Origin: Pegea sp. RAD2-039
Lineage: Eukaryota > Chordata > Thaliacea > Salpida > Salpidae
Assembly (NCBI GenBank): GCA_034620365.1
Contig: JAQGEQ010000043.1
Coordinates: 1,364,001-1,428,000 of the forward strand
Length of the DNA stretch: 64,000 nucleotides
Reading direction: 5' to 3'
Position 1 is the first letter of the stretch. Each line of letters starts with the position of its first letter. Made by a program: the position numbers and the translations under genes. Shown in pieces: positions 1-10,440 of this stretch. Below the pieces are notes generated by a model. It was not told the origin of the DNA. It saw nothing but the letters and a program-made list of their open reading frames with translations, and ran no database searches.

Positions 1-1
1 G

Positions 2-240
2 TTTAGAAGTTCTGTAAGTGAAGACTATTTGATCTCATCGATACGATTCCACAAAACAAGTCATGCTATAGTAAGCTAACTTATTGATTTTTATATATTT
101 AATTTTCTGTAAGATTTTCTTCTGAACAAGTTTAGTCTTTTATCCTTAAAAAAAGCTTATTTATAAATTTCCTTTCTTTTCAGAATGCTCATTATGAAAT
201 GGAAAAACTAATTGGAAACCGTTTCAGTTCTGCTGTTTGA
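2..240 (+). CDS. C-terminal two exons of an unrecognised gene (5' part outside window)
   Basis: Two exons can be joined: 2-70, ending at a GTAAGC donor, and 184-240, preceded by a pyrimidine-rich TTTCTTTTCAG acceptor. The joined frame is open for 41 codons and stops at TGA 238-240. The last exon reads NAHYEMEKLIGNRFSSAV. A poly(A) signal AATAAA lies 7 bases after the stop, which supports a true 3' end. No domain or family is recognisable in this short tail. It has no membrane segment and is mildly Ser-rich. The rest of the gene lies to the left of the window. Alternative: a chance open stretch, but the donor, acceptor, phase and poly(A) signal agree. Confidence 0.5.
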
Positions 241-246
241 TTAATT

Positions 247-252
247 AATAAA
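247..252 (+). terminator. Poly(A) signal AATAAA of the left-edge gene
   Basis: A canonical AATAAA hexamer starts seven bases after the TGA stop of the partial gene at the left edge. Confidence 0.5.
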
Positions 253-2491
253 TGCTGTATCTTATCATTTCTTCATTTTTACTTTTACAACTTGGCTCAT
301 AAGTTTTCTGAATTGTTTTTGAAGCTATGTGGCTTAGTTCCGGTTTTAGTTTCAATAATTTTTATAATTTCTGTGACATTCAAGTGTAAAAAATGATTAC
401 TATGTACAAACTTTTCTATTATTTCTAGCAATTACTAGATAATGTATTTTGTATTGTTACTGCATATGATAGAAATAAATTACAGATAAATAATGTTTTT
501 TTTTTAAGTAGAATTTCAAAACAAGAAACAATCAATTCTATTTTTCAAATGAGTTTATAATTCAGATTAGAATTCTTTTTTTCATAAACATCTGTTTGTA
601 GTAGAAAGCCTAATAGAAAGATAGAACAAAATATTTCGTAGATTTAGTTGAACTTATTTTTGGTAACCTTAAAGTTTTCAAAATCTTTTCACTTTTAAAG
701 CTTTTTTGAAGTGTCAAAAGCGATTTAGAAATATTCTGATATCAGCTTCAGCAGTTTCCTGAATTTTGATGGAAGCTTTTGAAAAACTTCCTAATAAGGG
801 AATTTGTTGCTTATCAAGTTAACCATCGCTTTATACAATACCGGTCAGCATAACGTCTTTAATGGTTACCTCAGAGTAGTAGGGTGATGTATTTAAACCT
901 ATATTCAAAGAATAAAGCATACTAGTAAGTCTCTGTTTTACTGCTGATTCTGATAGCAAAACTTCTGAACCCTTTGTCGCTATCCTAGATTAATCTTCAG
1001 ACCCCAAATGAAACTTAAATGTCTTCATTCATATGAATAAGAAATATTTCTTCAAATTTTGCCATCAAATATATGCATCCTTTTGCTAGCGACAAATCTT
1101 CTAACTTTTTGGATGCAAACTAGAGTAGTTGAAGTTCTATCATGTCATCCTGTATTTATCACCCTATCTAAAGGATGTCATCTTTTAATAAACGCCAACC
1201 AAGCCTGATGCACAAATTGATGGTCAGCTTAGTTGGTTTGATTGGTGCTTGCTGGTGTTCAATCGAATAAATTTGAATTATTCTTTTTATTAACAGTCAC
1301 ATGATGCAGTTCTTTGAGGATGATTAGCATGAGCTCGCTGAGATTATAGAAACTTTAAAGTTACACAACACGTTGTTCATTCACTACAATTTGGTTTTGT
1401 GCCAAGAATTTACAACCTAAATGTAAACATAAGTTGTAAATGGCATAGTGATACAGTTACCATTTAAGTACACTAATTTAACAACAAGAGATGATTATAA
1501 AAAAGTAGATGAAACCTTTTAATAAAATATGCCTAAAATTGTTAAACTGTGAAAAACCAAAAAGAAAACTTTTTGATAAAACATTAAGACGAACATTAAG
1601 GATTATATATATATAATAACAAACTCTTACATCGACGGAGAACAGCCATGTATACATTAAATTAAATCAATATTAACATTATGTTTGAAATGAATTATTT
1701 ATTCCTAAACTAATCTAATTACTATATATCCTAAGAGAAAACCCTGAAATGTAAAATAACTGAAGGCGTAATACACCAAACAACTGTGAAAAATACGAAT
1801 TAATTACTGGTACATCAAATCCGTGATTATTTGGAATATCATCTCAAGTTATTTGTTATAAAATGTTTTGCAAACAAATAATTAGAAGAAAAAAAAACAA
1901 TGATATTTTATACACTAAGATCAGATTGTACCTTATAGCTTTGCTAGTACTTTATAACTGTCTATCTTGAGTTGCTTCAAAAAATTTGTTTTTCTCAGCA
2001 AAGATATTGTGGAATTTCTAAACAAATATATCAACTTTTAATGGATTTTTAAAAAGTTCAATTTAAAGTATCTTATGAAGATAGAATATCTCAAGGAAAC
2101 TTTACATCTGGTTAAGTTTAGTTGACAATTATAATTGCAGATTACTTGCAGTAAAAAACTGTCGAATACTTGCATCTTAACGACAAATATGTGTACGATA
2201 AGATACTTTTCTGATATAAATTCAAATACACCCGACTATTTGTAATAAAAAATTAATTATATTCAAGAACAATATTATTTATGAACAGTGAAGTTAAGTA
2301 ATAATGTGATAAGCACAATCTTACCACCATTAAGAGAGCATTAACTATCTTGTAAACTTAGATTTCTAAAGTGAACAAAGATAACTGTTACTCAGTCCAA
2401 AAATGTTACATCATATATTAATTTTAGTTTTTAAAATAATTATTCAAATTTTCATTGATTGGTTTTGTTCAGAGATTACGAAAGTTACTCA
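253..2491. other. Gene-free AT-rich stretch
   Basis: No convincing coding exon was seen on either strand. A small imperfect inverted repeat (arms 1195-1204 and 1227-1236, 22-base loop) lies in a slightly GC-richer patch, and an (AT)n run is near 1607-1616. The stretch is intergenic between the left-edge gene and the inverted-repeat element. Confidence 0.5.
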
Positions 2492-3022
2492 TTACAATAA
2501 ACGCGACGGAGAGTGCCTGGAAACATCACGAGTTGTCAGAAATGAACTTATACTGGGAAGTAAGCTCGGGCAGCCTTTATTCGGGTTTACTATAGAGTCT
2601 TTACTGTCATCCAAGTAGAAATGTCAACCAAAATCTTATTTTTATAGAATAATAGTGGCTTCACAAAGCCAAAAAACTTTTAATTGATTTCTCATACAAG
2701 TAGAATAATTTATCACAAATAATATATAAATCACTTGATAGAAACAATTTTATTGTAACTTATAAGCTTTATTTAATGGAATATAACTTTATTAAAATAT
2801 AATTGTCATTTTTAAACTCTGATTTTTTTTATATTTTTTATATTATTAACATTCTATGTAACTATTCCCTATTATACGGGGACTACTAGCATGTCATCTT
2901 TTTCTCTCTTTATCTGTATCTTAATTATATATAATAGTTACTATCATATGTAATATTATTTGTGAGAATGTGTGTTAGCGAGAGGTGCTTTTTTCAGGCA
3001 CACTGCTTCGCGTTTATTGTAA
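2492..3022. mobile_element. MITE-like element with terminal inverted repeats
   Basis: The left arm (2492-2520) and the reverse complement of the right arm (2994-3022) match at 25 of 29 positions, both starting TTACAATAAACGCGA. The element is about 530 bases. It holds no transposase, so it would be non-autonomous. The short open frame ending at 2618, which reads out of the left arm, is explained by this element rather than by a gene. The subterminal sequence inside the right arm (2956-2991) is shared in inverse orientation with 40718-40790, where about 24 bases are identical, so the element belongs to a dispersed family. No clear target-site duplication is visible. The superfamily is not assignable by eye. 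Confidence 0.55.
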
Positions 3023-3822
3023 AAAGTGAATCTTATGCGCTGACACTTATTTGTCAACAACGACGTTTATTCCAATTTGAAAGTAAACGTTTTGACTATT
3101 GGAAAAATAACCAAAGCAGAAAGAAATCTACACTGTAGCCAATCAGCAGACGGGAATCTTCAACGACTTGTGTAAGCTTCATTCTTCATAACTGCGCCCA
3201 TCCCAACATAATTGTCAGTAGTCAAAATAAAATTTCGTAATAAAACAGATCTGGTCAAACTTTCGGGACACTATTTTATGAATAGCTGATCGAAAACAGT
3301 TTTTTTACTCTTCTGAATTTTCTCAATGTACATAACTGCGACAATCTTAGATTACAATCCGATTCATGAGTTTCTTAAAGGTTGAGAGCCTCTTAGATGA
3401 ATGAATTTATCGTTTGATTGGATAAGCTGTTATCAAATAGATTTTTTTAAGTAGTAATCATTTAAATGTTGTAATTATACAACTTTAGCCGAATCACTAA
3501 AAACCTAAGTTGAAAATACTTCGAAACTATTAATTTTCAGTAAACTTGATCTAGTTTCAGCAGATATTAATTAAAACATTTATCAGTAGATAATCAGGGT
3601 ACTAATCGCAAAGCAAGCATCTGAGAGCTTTATTTAAATGTAAGGAAGTACAAAACTGTTTATCAAAAACATTTGTAAATCAATTTATTCGAAATCGGGT
3701 AAACTAACTATTTTTCAAACAAAATAATATGTTGTGGACTTTTATTGGAGTTTCAGTTTCGTTCTTCTATCAACAATCGTAAAATTACTTTAAATAATAA
3801 ATTACAAACATTAAAGGTCGTC
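3023..3822. other. Intergenic stretch without recognisable gene
   Basis: AT-rich sequence between the inverted-repeat element and the 3' end of pinin. No splice-bounded open frame or RNA gene was recognised. The part at 3060-3200 is a little GC-richer and could be further mobile-element debris. Confidence 0.4.
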
Positions 3823-3828
3823 TTTATT
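3823..3828 (-). terminator. Poly(A) signal of pinin
   Basis: TTTATT on the + strand is AATAAA on the - strand, about 95 bases beyond the pinin stop codon at 3923. Confidence 0.5.
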
Positions 3829-3922
3829 AACTACTAATTATCTGTAGACATAAATGGTTACAAGATCACATGATAAAAGAAGTAATCCTACAAAAGTAGA
3901 AACTGCACATAATGAAGAGCTG

Positions 3923-6900
3923 TTAACGACGGGAACGTCGGCTACTTCGACGTCTCGAAGCATCATCTGAGCTAGATGAAGATCGTACTCTCCTTCGGGG
4001 AGAAGCTCTTTTACGCATAGATCTTTCGTACCTAGGGGGAGTACGTGATCTCTTTCTACGAATAGGGGATCTGCGTCTTCTTGGAGATGCTCTTCTACGC
4101 GATCTAAAAGATCTAGACCGTCGTCTTCGTGATGAAGATCTTCTTTTATCTTCATCTCGACGTTTTACTGGAACATCTTCTTTATCAGAAGAATCAGATG
4201 ATGAAGAAGATGAAGACAAAGAGGAAGATGATTTTCTAGATTCTTTTTTGGGAGGTTTGGAAGCAATATCCTTCTTACTTGCTTCTTTAACATCCGGAGT
4301 TAGTTTTTGAGAATCTTCATGTTTTAAACCCTGCTTAACTTGAGATTCTTTATCAGCAACAACCCCATCATCAATTAATTCACGATTTTCAACACTATTT
4401 ATCGATGCAGAAATTACTTTATCATTTGCATCAGATCCATCATTATTGTTGGAATTCTTTTCATCATCAACAACATCAACACTTCCATCAACAGTAGGAT
4501 TTACAACACTATCATCAACAACATCATCAACAACAACATCATCAACAACACTGTCGTCACCAACAACATCATCATCAACAACATCACCATCAACAGCAAG
4601 ATTTACAACACTTGCATCAACAACACTACCATCAACATCAACAACATTTGTTGATTCCGTCTTGATTTTGTCATCTTCATTATTTGACTCAAGACTCATC
4701 TTCGCATCCTCTTTTTCATCACAAACAGCATTTTCATCTTTCACTTTTGCATCAACCACAACAGTTTCAGCACTTGTAACATTTTCTACAACTGTTTCAA
4801 CAGCAATTTCATCATTCACTTTATCAACTAAATCATCATCTACCCCAATGCCATCATCAACATCATCCACATTCTCTCTATTATCACTAGATTTATTTAA
4901 AGTTACATTATCAATTTGCATATCTTCGTCAGCATTAACATTAACAGCAGCATTTGGTTCGTTAGCTTCAAGATCGGCAGCAGGTTCTACCTCTTCTACG
5001 TTTCTAGATGAATTTAGATTATCTTTTAATGGATTTTTATTACTTATGCTTTGCTGTTTTTCTCCATTCAAATTGGAAATAAGAAAATCCAAGTCTGCTA
5101 CAGTTTCTTGTGCTGACAAGCCACTATTTTTAATTAATTCTGAAATGAATCCCTGTAAGATGAAGGCAATCAAAGAGCAAAGGTCATTTACCTTCAATCC
5201 TTTCACTACTTTCTTTGTGAGCTCTTATAGTGCGACCAGTTGAGTCTTTAGGCTTGAAGAAAATCGAAGGTTTAGTTTTTGTCATGATAAACTTCGCTTT
5301 AAACTTCCATTGCTTTTTCCAATTTTCAGTCTGAGAATTGATTTATTTATCAAACTGAAGTAGAACAGCAGCAGCCAGCAAACCTCATCGGCCAAGCTCA
5401 TTTTCTGTTCAAGCAAATCTATCTTTTTCTTTTGAGTTCGACGTTCAGTGTAAAGAACCCGTTTCTCAGCAGCAGCTTTTTGCCGTTCTTCATTTGTCTT
5501 TTCTTCTATTTTCTTCTCAATCTCCACTTTTCGCTTCTTTTGCTTGATCTGAACAAACAAAGTTAAAGAACAACCAGACGTGTGTGATGACGTCACTAAC
5601 TGCTTGTTCAGTCTTTCCTTCTTCTTTCTGGAATCTTGACAAAGTTCCAAGAAGTACACCGAACATTCTGCGGTTTCTATATCAACACAAATCAACTTGA
5701 ATCAAAAGATTAAAAACGAAACAAAGAAAGAAGTTAGAGGAAAAATAGAAACAAATATTGACAAACTATAGAGGATAGTAATCCAACTTGTACAAACTAA
5801 CTACTAGTTTTCACCTAGCTTTTCCTTTTTCATCAACATTTTGAGCTTTTATCAAATCAGATTTGGAAACACTTTTTTGGGCAGATACTACAGAAGATTG
5901 GACTTTAGGCTGTAAAATATTAGAAATAAAACAGAGAAGGTAAGAGTTGTCATTTACAAACCTTGACATCGACATCTTCTTCTTCATCAGATTTTACAGC
6001 AGGATGTCTTGACAACATGGAATCACCGGTCCTTGTGACAGCTCCTCTGTAAAATTGGTAATCTCATTTACATTCATAGGATGTGGCACCCTATTCTTTA
6101 TACAAAGACCCTCTCTATAAGCTTCATTTAAATCTTTGCAATATCAATGCCTCCTTTTTAATCTAGTACCACTATTTAAAATGATTAATGGTTTCTACCA
6201 TCTTCACTTTAATAACTTCTTTACAGATTGTAATTTCTCAAACGTCGTCGAAGGTTCATCATTCAGAATTCAACAACTTGAATAACACCAGTGGAGTAAC
6301 AGCTTTTCATAAGGTAACTAAAGTTTGAAACTTTCTTACCAACTCCTCACTTCATCGAAATTTATCACTTCTTAAAAATTTGGTTGAAAAAAATATGACT
6401 TGAGTAATTTCCTCAACAAATAATATATAACTCATATATATATGTCAGTTTCATCATTTTCTTCACTTATTCTATTACTTTGATTGACATATTTACTTAT
6501 TTTTTAGAGTTTTCCTATTTTTTCTACATTAATTATGTTAAACTATGATGCTTCAAGCCTTTTCATCATATTGTTCTCTGTTTTCTATAAATTTGTCATC
6601 TGCAGCCGATTGTTGAATAAAATTAAGAAATAAATAGATTTGTTGATAGTCAAAATAAAATGTCATTTTTTCTATTCATTAATAAAATATTTGGTTCAAA
6701 AAAAATTGAACAATTTGAAAACCTGCGATAGAGGCCTCCAAATCGTTTGGCAGGGGGCTCCACCGCAGAATTGCTGCTACCAAGACGTCTATACAAAAGA
6801 GAAGAGTTAATTGATTCATTTTTGTTTTGATTAGTTGGTTTGGAACTGATAATTAGCTAAAAATGTTTCAAAATGTTTGATTGATGTTTATATGTCAGTA

Positions 6901-7266
6901 ATTTCAGAAAAAAACTTCTTTTTATTGATAAAAATTTTAATATAAATACAAAAAAAATACTTTGTAAGACGAATGTTTCCATTTCGATCTCCTTCTTCTC
7001 TTCGTCTAAACAAAAGAAGAAAAGGATATGATTAACAAGCATATAAAGAATCTACCATGATTTCAACCAACAAATTTCAAAAAGATAAAATTCGACAAAA
7101 TCAATAATTAAACCATCGCATACAATATTGAGATTATTTTCTTTCACCTTATTAAATCCTGAGATGGATCTCTACCAGTCACCTTTTTAATGTTTTCGTC
7201 AACATTTTTTAAAGTTTTTTTTGCCCTTTCCAAATCTTTTAAAACCTCTTCAGTTATCACTTCCAT
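3923..7266 (-). CDS. PNN: Pinin, nuclear splicing-associated SR-type protein
   Basis: Eight exons in transcript order: 7266-7148, 6788-6723, 6046-5962, 5909-5815, 5676-5601, 5548-5384, 5330-5192, 5139-3923; 653 residues (human pinin is about 717). The N-terminus has LKNVDENIKKVTGRDP, matching the pinin N-terminal signature. Later come NVDEKGKARNRRMFGVLLGT, a charged coiled-coil stretch (EERQKAAAEKRVLYTERR, LLEQKM) and TKTKPSIFF, which together define the pinin/SDK/memA domain. The remainder is an Asp/Val-rich low-complexity region followed by a Ser run and an Arg-Ser-rich tail. The family is associated with exon-junction and splicing complexes in nuclear speckles. For the last intron, the in-frame acceptor is the TTTCAG at 5145-5140; the nearer TTACAG would bring a stop. 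A 3' splice motif lies 25 bases before the ATG. The identification is secure; the last exon junction is less so. Confidence 0.92.
4465..4650. repeat. Trinucleotide-type ATC/AAC repeat inside pinin
   Basis: The + strand shows imperfect repeats of ATCATCAACAAC-type units. On the coding (-) strand they encode the Asp/Val-rich segment (motifs such as DDVVDD) of pinin's last exon. The same repeat creates a long Ser/Thr-rich open frame on the + strand that is only a shadow. Confidence 0.8.
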
Positions 7267-7291
7267 GTTAAATGAAAACTTAAAGTAAAAT

Positions 7292-7293
7292 CT
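7292..7293 (-). promoter_or_regulatory. 3' splice acceptor just upstream of the pinin start
   Basis: On the - strand, GAATTTATTTATAG ends 25 bases before the pinin ATG. The next gene upstream on this strand (QTRT2) stops at 7466, with its poly(A) signal at 7375-7370. That leaves only about 75 bases for a cis 5' exon. A spliced-leader acceptor or a tiny untranslated exon are the two readings. TTTATAG-like strings are common by chance in such AT-rich DNA. Confidence 0.4.
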
Positions 7294-7369
7294 ATAAATA
7301 AATTCATTAAAAGTTTACATAAATAAAATAAATTGCAAACTGTTTTTCATTTACTGTCATTTAAGACAT

Positions 7370-7375
7370 TTTATT
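7370..7375 (-). terminator. Poly(A) signal of QTRT2
   Basis: AATAAA on the - strand, about 90 bases after the QTRT2 stop and about 104 bases before the pinin ATG. Confidence 0.5.
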
Positions 7376-7465
7376 AATATAAATAATTTAATATTTATAG
7401 ACATAATTTCCTAATCAAATATACAGAAGTTAACATAATTCATGAAAACTCAACTAAAAATAAAA

Positions 7466-8671
7466 CTAGGTATTTAAGTGAAAAATCAAGCTTTTCAACT
7501 TAATGAAGTCAACATTATTTTTGCTCATAACTTGTAATTCTTTAAAAAAAGTTAAATGATGATGCAAGTTATGAATGGTTAGAAGCACAGGAGCAAGCAT
7601 TTCATTGACAACAATCAAGTGATAGATATAAGCACAAGTATGATTTTTACATGTGTAACACTCACAGCCATCAAGAATAGGGTCAAAAGCCTTTTCATAC
7701 TTTTTTTCAGCAAGATTAATAGCTTCAACAAACTTGCTTAGATTATCATCAACTTTATCTGATGAATCATATGTTTGTAAATCAGAAAGATTTGGAAACT
7801 TATATACTAAAGCTAAATTAGTTTCAGTAACTTTAGCAATGTAAGAGCTATCAAATAAGTTTACACCTTCTCTAAGAAAATCAATAATAGCTAAAGGATG
7901 CCCAACACCAGGTACATAGAAAGGTTTTTTATCGCCAACCTCTTCTTTAATACATTTAATAATTTCTTTTGTTTTACATTCAACTGTTATACTTTGTGGT
8001 AGACCATCAAGTGTATAGCCCCATATATAATCACTTGAACTTTCAATAATTTCTTTCACTTTTTGGCAAAACTTTTTTCTTTCTTCCAAAGCCATTCCAC
8101 CTTCAATAGGACATAACATTTTGCTATTGCTGAGAACTTTCGAATTTTTATGAATTGTTAAACATTCTTCTAAAAAGGTAAGACTTCTATCTACAGATTT
8201 CTTCACACGTTTAATCTTATCTGATTCATTAACATCACCATCACATAAACACTCAAAAATATCTGGTTTTAAAGCTTCAACTAATGACATATAAGACTGA
8301 GAAGTTAAATTAAATTTTCCACCAATACCCCAAACAGCAACAGTTTTTGTGGTATTATAACCAGTATTTTTATTAATTGGATCTTGAACAGAACTAATAG
8401 TTACACAAGAATAAGGAATGGAGAATAACTCAGCACAATCGCCATCATGAGCATCAAGAGTACTTTTAAAATCTATAACAGAAGGGGTAGGTATCTGATA
8501 CAGAGTTGTAGTCTTTAATAAATGTTCTTTTAGGTAATTTAATGTTTCTCCAGTGAGATGTGGTATTGATCCTGCTTTAGTATAGAGCATACAAATTGGT
8601 CCATCAAGTTTAATTTCTTTTCCATATTTGTTAAAGTTAATAGATGAAACAATAAAGGCTTCACTCACCAT
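7466..8671 (-). CDS. QTRT2: Queuine tRNA-ribosyltransferase accessory subunit 2
   Basis: A single uninterrupted exon encodes 401 residues, close to the usual 415 or so. QTRT2 is the non-catalytic partner of QTRT1. The heterodimer exchanges guanine for queuine at the wobble position of tRNAs with GUN anticodons, and QTRT2 is reported at the outer mitochondrial membrane. The TGT-family zinc site is visible near the C-terminus as CECYTC (Cys336, Cys338, Cys341) with His367 spaced as in the family. The motif PGVGHPLAIIDFLREGVNLF is the family's barrel signature. The gene lies 199 bases upstream of pinin on the same strand. It has no intron, unlike most genes here. The start ATG at 8671 gives the conserved N-terminal extent. 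Confidence 0.93.
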   Translation of the reverse strand: MVSEAFIVSSINFNKYGKEIKLDGPICMLYTKAGSIPHLTGETLNYLKEHLLKTTTLYQIPTPSVIDFKSTLDAHDGDCAELFSIPYSCVTISSVQDPINKNTGYNTTKTVAVWGIGGKFNLTSQSYMSLVEALKPDIFECLCDGDVNESDKIKRVKKSVDRSLTFLEECLTIHKNSKVLSNSKMLCPIEGGMALEERKKFCQKVKEIIESSSDYIWGYTLDGLPQSITVECKTKEIIKCIKEEVGDKKPFYVPGVGHPLAIIDFLREGVNLFDSSYIAKVTETNLALVYKFPNLSDLQTYDSSDKVDDNLSKFVEAINLAEKKYEKAFDPILDGCECYTCKNHTCAYIYHLIVVNEMLAPVLLTIHNLHHHLTFFKELQVMSKNNVDFIKLKSLIFHLNT

Positions 8672-9861
8672 TTTAAATAAATAAATATCTATAAACTATA
8701 TATACAACATAAGTAAATAATATTCATATTTCAATTAGTAAATACTTAATAAATGTTTACCAATTTTCTTTCAGAATCATATATCTATAATCATTTATAA
8801 AAATAATTATATTACAAAATCTATGAAGCTAATAATCATAATATAATTAGCAGTTAAGTTCTTTTATAAACAAAATTTGCTTGTCTATATGTGGTGGTTA
8901 TATAAATCAATTTTTTGTAGATAAAAGTTACTATTCTTATACTTATATTATATTTAATATATTTATAAACAATTATTAAAAATCTATTTTACCAATATAG
9001 AAAGTACTTTCCAATAAATTACCAAGTTATTAGAAAATATTTTTGAATAAACAAAGTGATACAAACGTCTAAATTTATGCATTTAAAGGTTTATAATTAA
9101 TTTTGGAAACAACCATTAAACTCAAAAAAATAGGGGTTATATTATTAAATTAGTTAAATTAAATATTTTAAAAATAATAAAATGCCTAAAAAAATTTACA
9201 ATGATAAATAGCTAATAAAAATCAGTTTAAAAAATATAACTACAAACACTAAAAAACATATTGAACATATTTCAGTTTTATAAACTACATAATTTTCAAG
9301 AACAAATCAAAACTTTATTTAATTATGCTAAAACCATTTAATTCCAAATAATTCTGCATGATATAAAATAGTTTTTATGTGAAAATGAAGACAAATTTTT
9401 GCAATAACGTAGTTCAATTAACAAAAAAATGAAAATAAAAATCAAAAGCCGTTGTGAAAAAATAGATAGGCGATGGTACGAGACCGTCTTCAGTGTGCAA
9501 ACCATTTTATTTTAGCGAGCTGTATTTTTGTAAAATCGCATTTAACTCGAAAAAAACCTTAGAATAAAAATGAAAAAGCATTTTAAAAATAATAATTTTT
9601 TTTCCTCTTAGTTTTAATACTTTTACGATAATCTTAAATTATTAATCTACTACTCAGTTTTCCTGTCCATCAAACTTATGTCGTAAAACCTTTTTACTTA
9701 AAAATACGAATTAATATCATGTAATTAATATTAAAACAAAATAAACAAAAATTTATTTCTATTATTTCTTCAAAAGTAAGGTATGTTTATATATTATAGT
9801 TGAATAAGGTATATAGATATGTAAATATTAATTTTTGTGACGTTTTACTCTTTCTGGTGAT
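8672..9861. other. Gene-free AT-rich stretch upstream of QTRT2
   Basis: Very AT-rich sequence that must contain the QTRT2 promoter. No core promoter motif can be singled out, and no coding exon or RNA gene was seen. Confidence 0.4.
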
Positions 9862-10440
9862 GTGGATTTACTAAAGAAAGATGTCAATGCAGCTATAACC
9901 AATGGTGCATGCTTAGATAGCATCAATGGTAAGAAATTATCAGAAGTATATACAAGCACAAAGCCATTTCAAATGCTCTATGAAATATTTGAACTTTTAT
10001 GTACAGTAAATAAAGCCAAAAAGAGCATTTTTAAAGAAAAATTAATAAGTTAGATTCAATCTCTAAAACTTTCATATGCTGATGTGACCAAAAAACTTTG
10101 AAAGTTCAAACTGAGCACATGAAAAGATTTATTTAATAGAGAATAGATTTGGGATTGGATGAGTTTTATGTCATTGGTTCTACATTTAATGCAGAGCCAT
10201 TTAAACCCCATTTGCTTCATCTAGTTGTTATTAAATATAAAAGTTTCTGACTCATATTAGTACAAGCAAGATAAAATCAGGAAAGGCATTTATTGCCCTC
10301 TGTTGCCAAAACCTCACCGAAGCAAAATTTTGTTGCACGGTTGATAATTGCCACTATCAGCTTATCTTGATGAGGAAGATTTATCCGGTGCAGTAGATAT
10401 ACTGGACACAATTGGTGCACTGTAGACTTGAGTAACTTTT
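9862..10440 (+). pseudogene. Decayed coding-like stretch of unknown origin
   Basis: An open run without a normal start (9862-10053) encodes motifs such as SINGKKLSEVYTSTKPFQML and then stops. Further coding-like runs follow in shifted frames up to about 10440, including LGLDEFYVIGSTFNAEPF (about 10150-10200) and LDEEDLSGAVDILDTIGAL (about 10366-10425). Base composition is less AT-rich than its surroundings. There are no splice sites at the frame changes, so this looks like an intronless copy broken by frameshifts and stops. I do not recognise the parent family. A processed pseudogene or mobile-element debris are both possible. Confidence 0.4.

Noticed and set aside
2403-2618. Possible terminal exon ending at 2618 with an upstream TTTGTTCAG acceptor
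   Set aside because: It overlaps the left terminal repeat of the inverted-repeat element, has no recognisable family and no joining exons were found.
5150-5191. 39-base pinin intron ending at the TTACAG at 5158-5153
   Set aside because: That junction runs into a stop within eight codons; the TTTCAG ending at 5140 keeps the long downstream frame.
4446-5243. 265-codon Ser/Thr-rich open frame on the + strand
   Set aside because: Antisense shadow of the Asp/Val repeat in pinin's last exon; no domain and no splice support.
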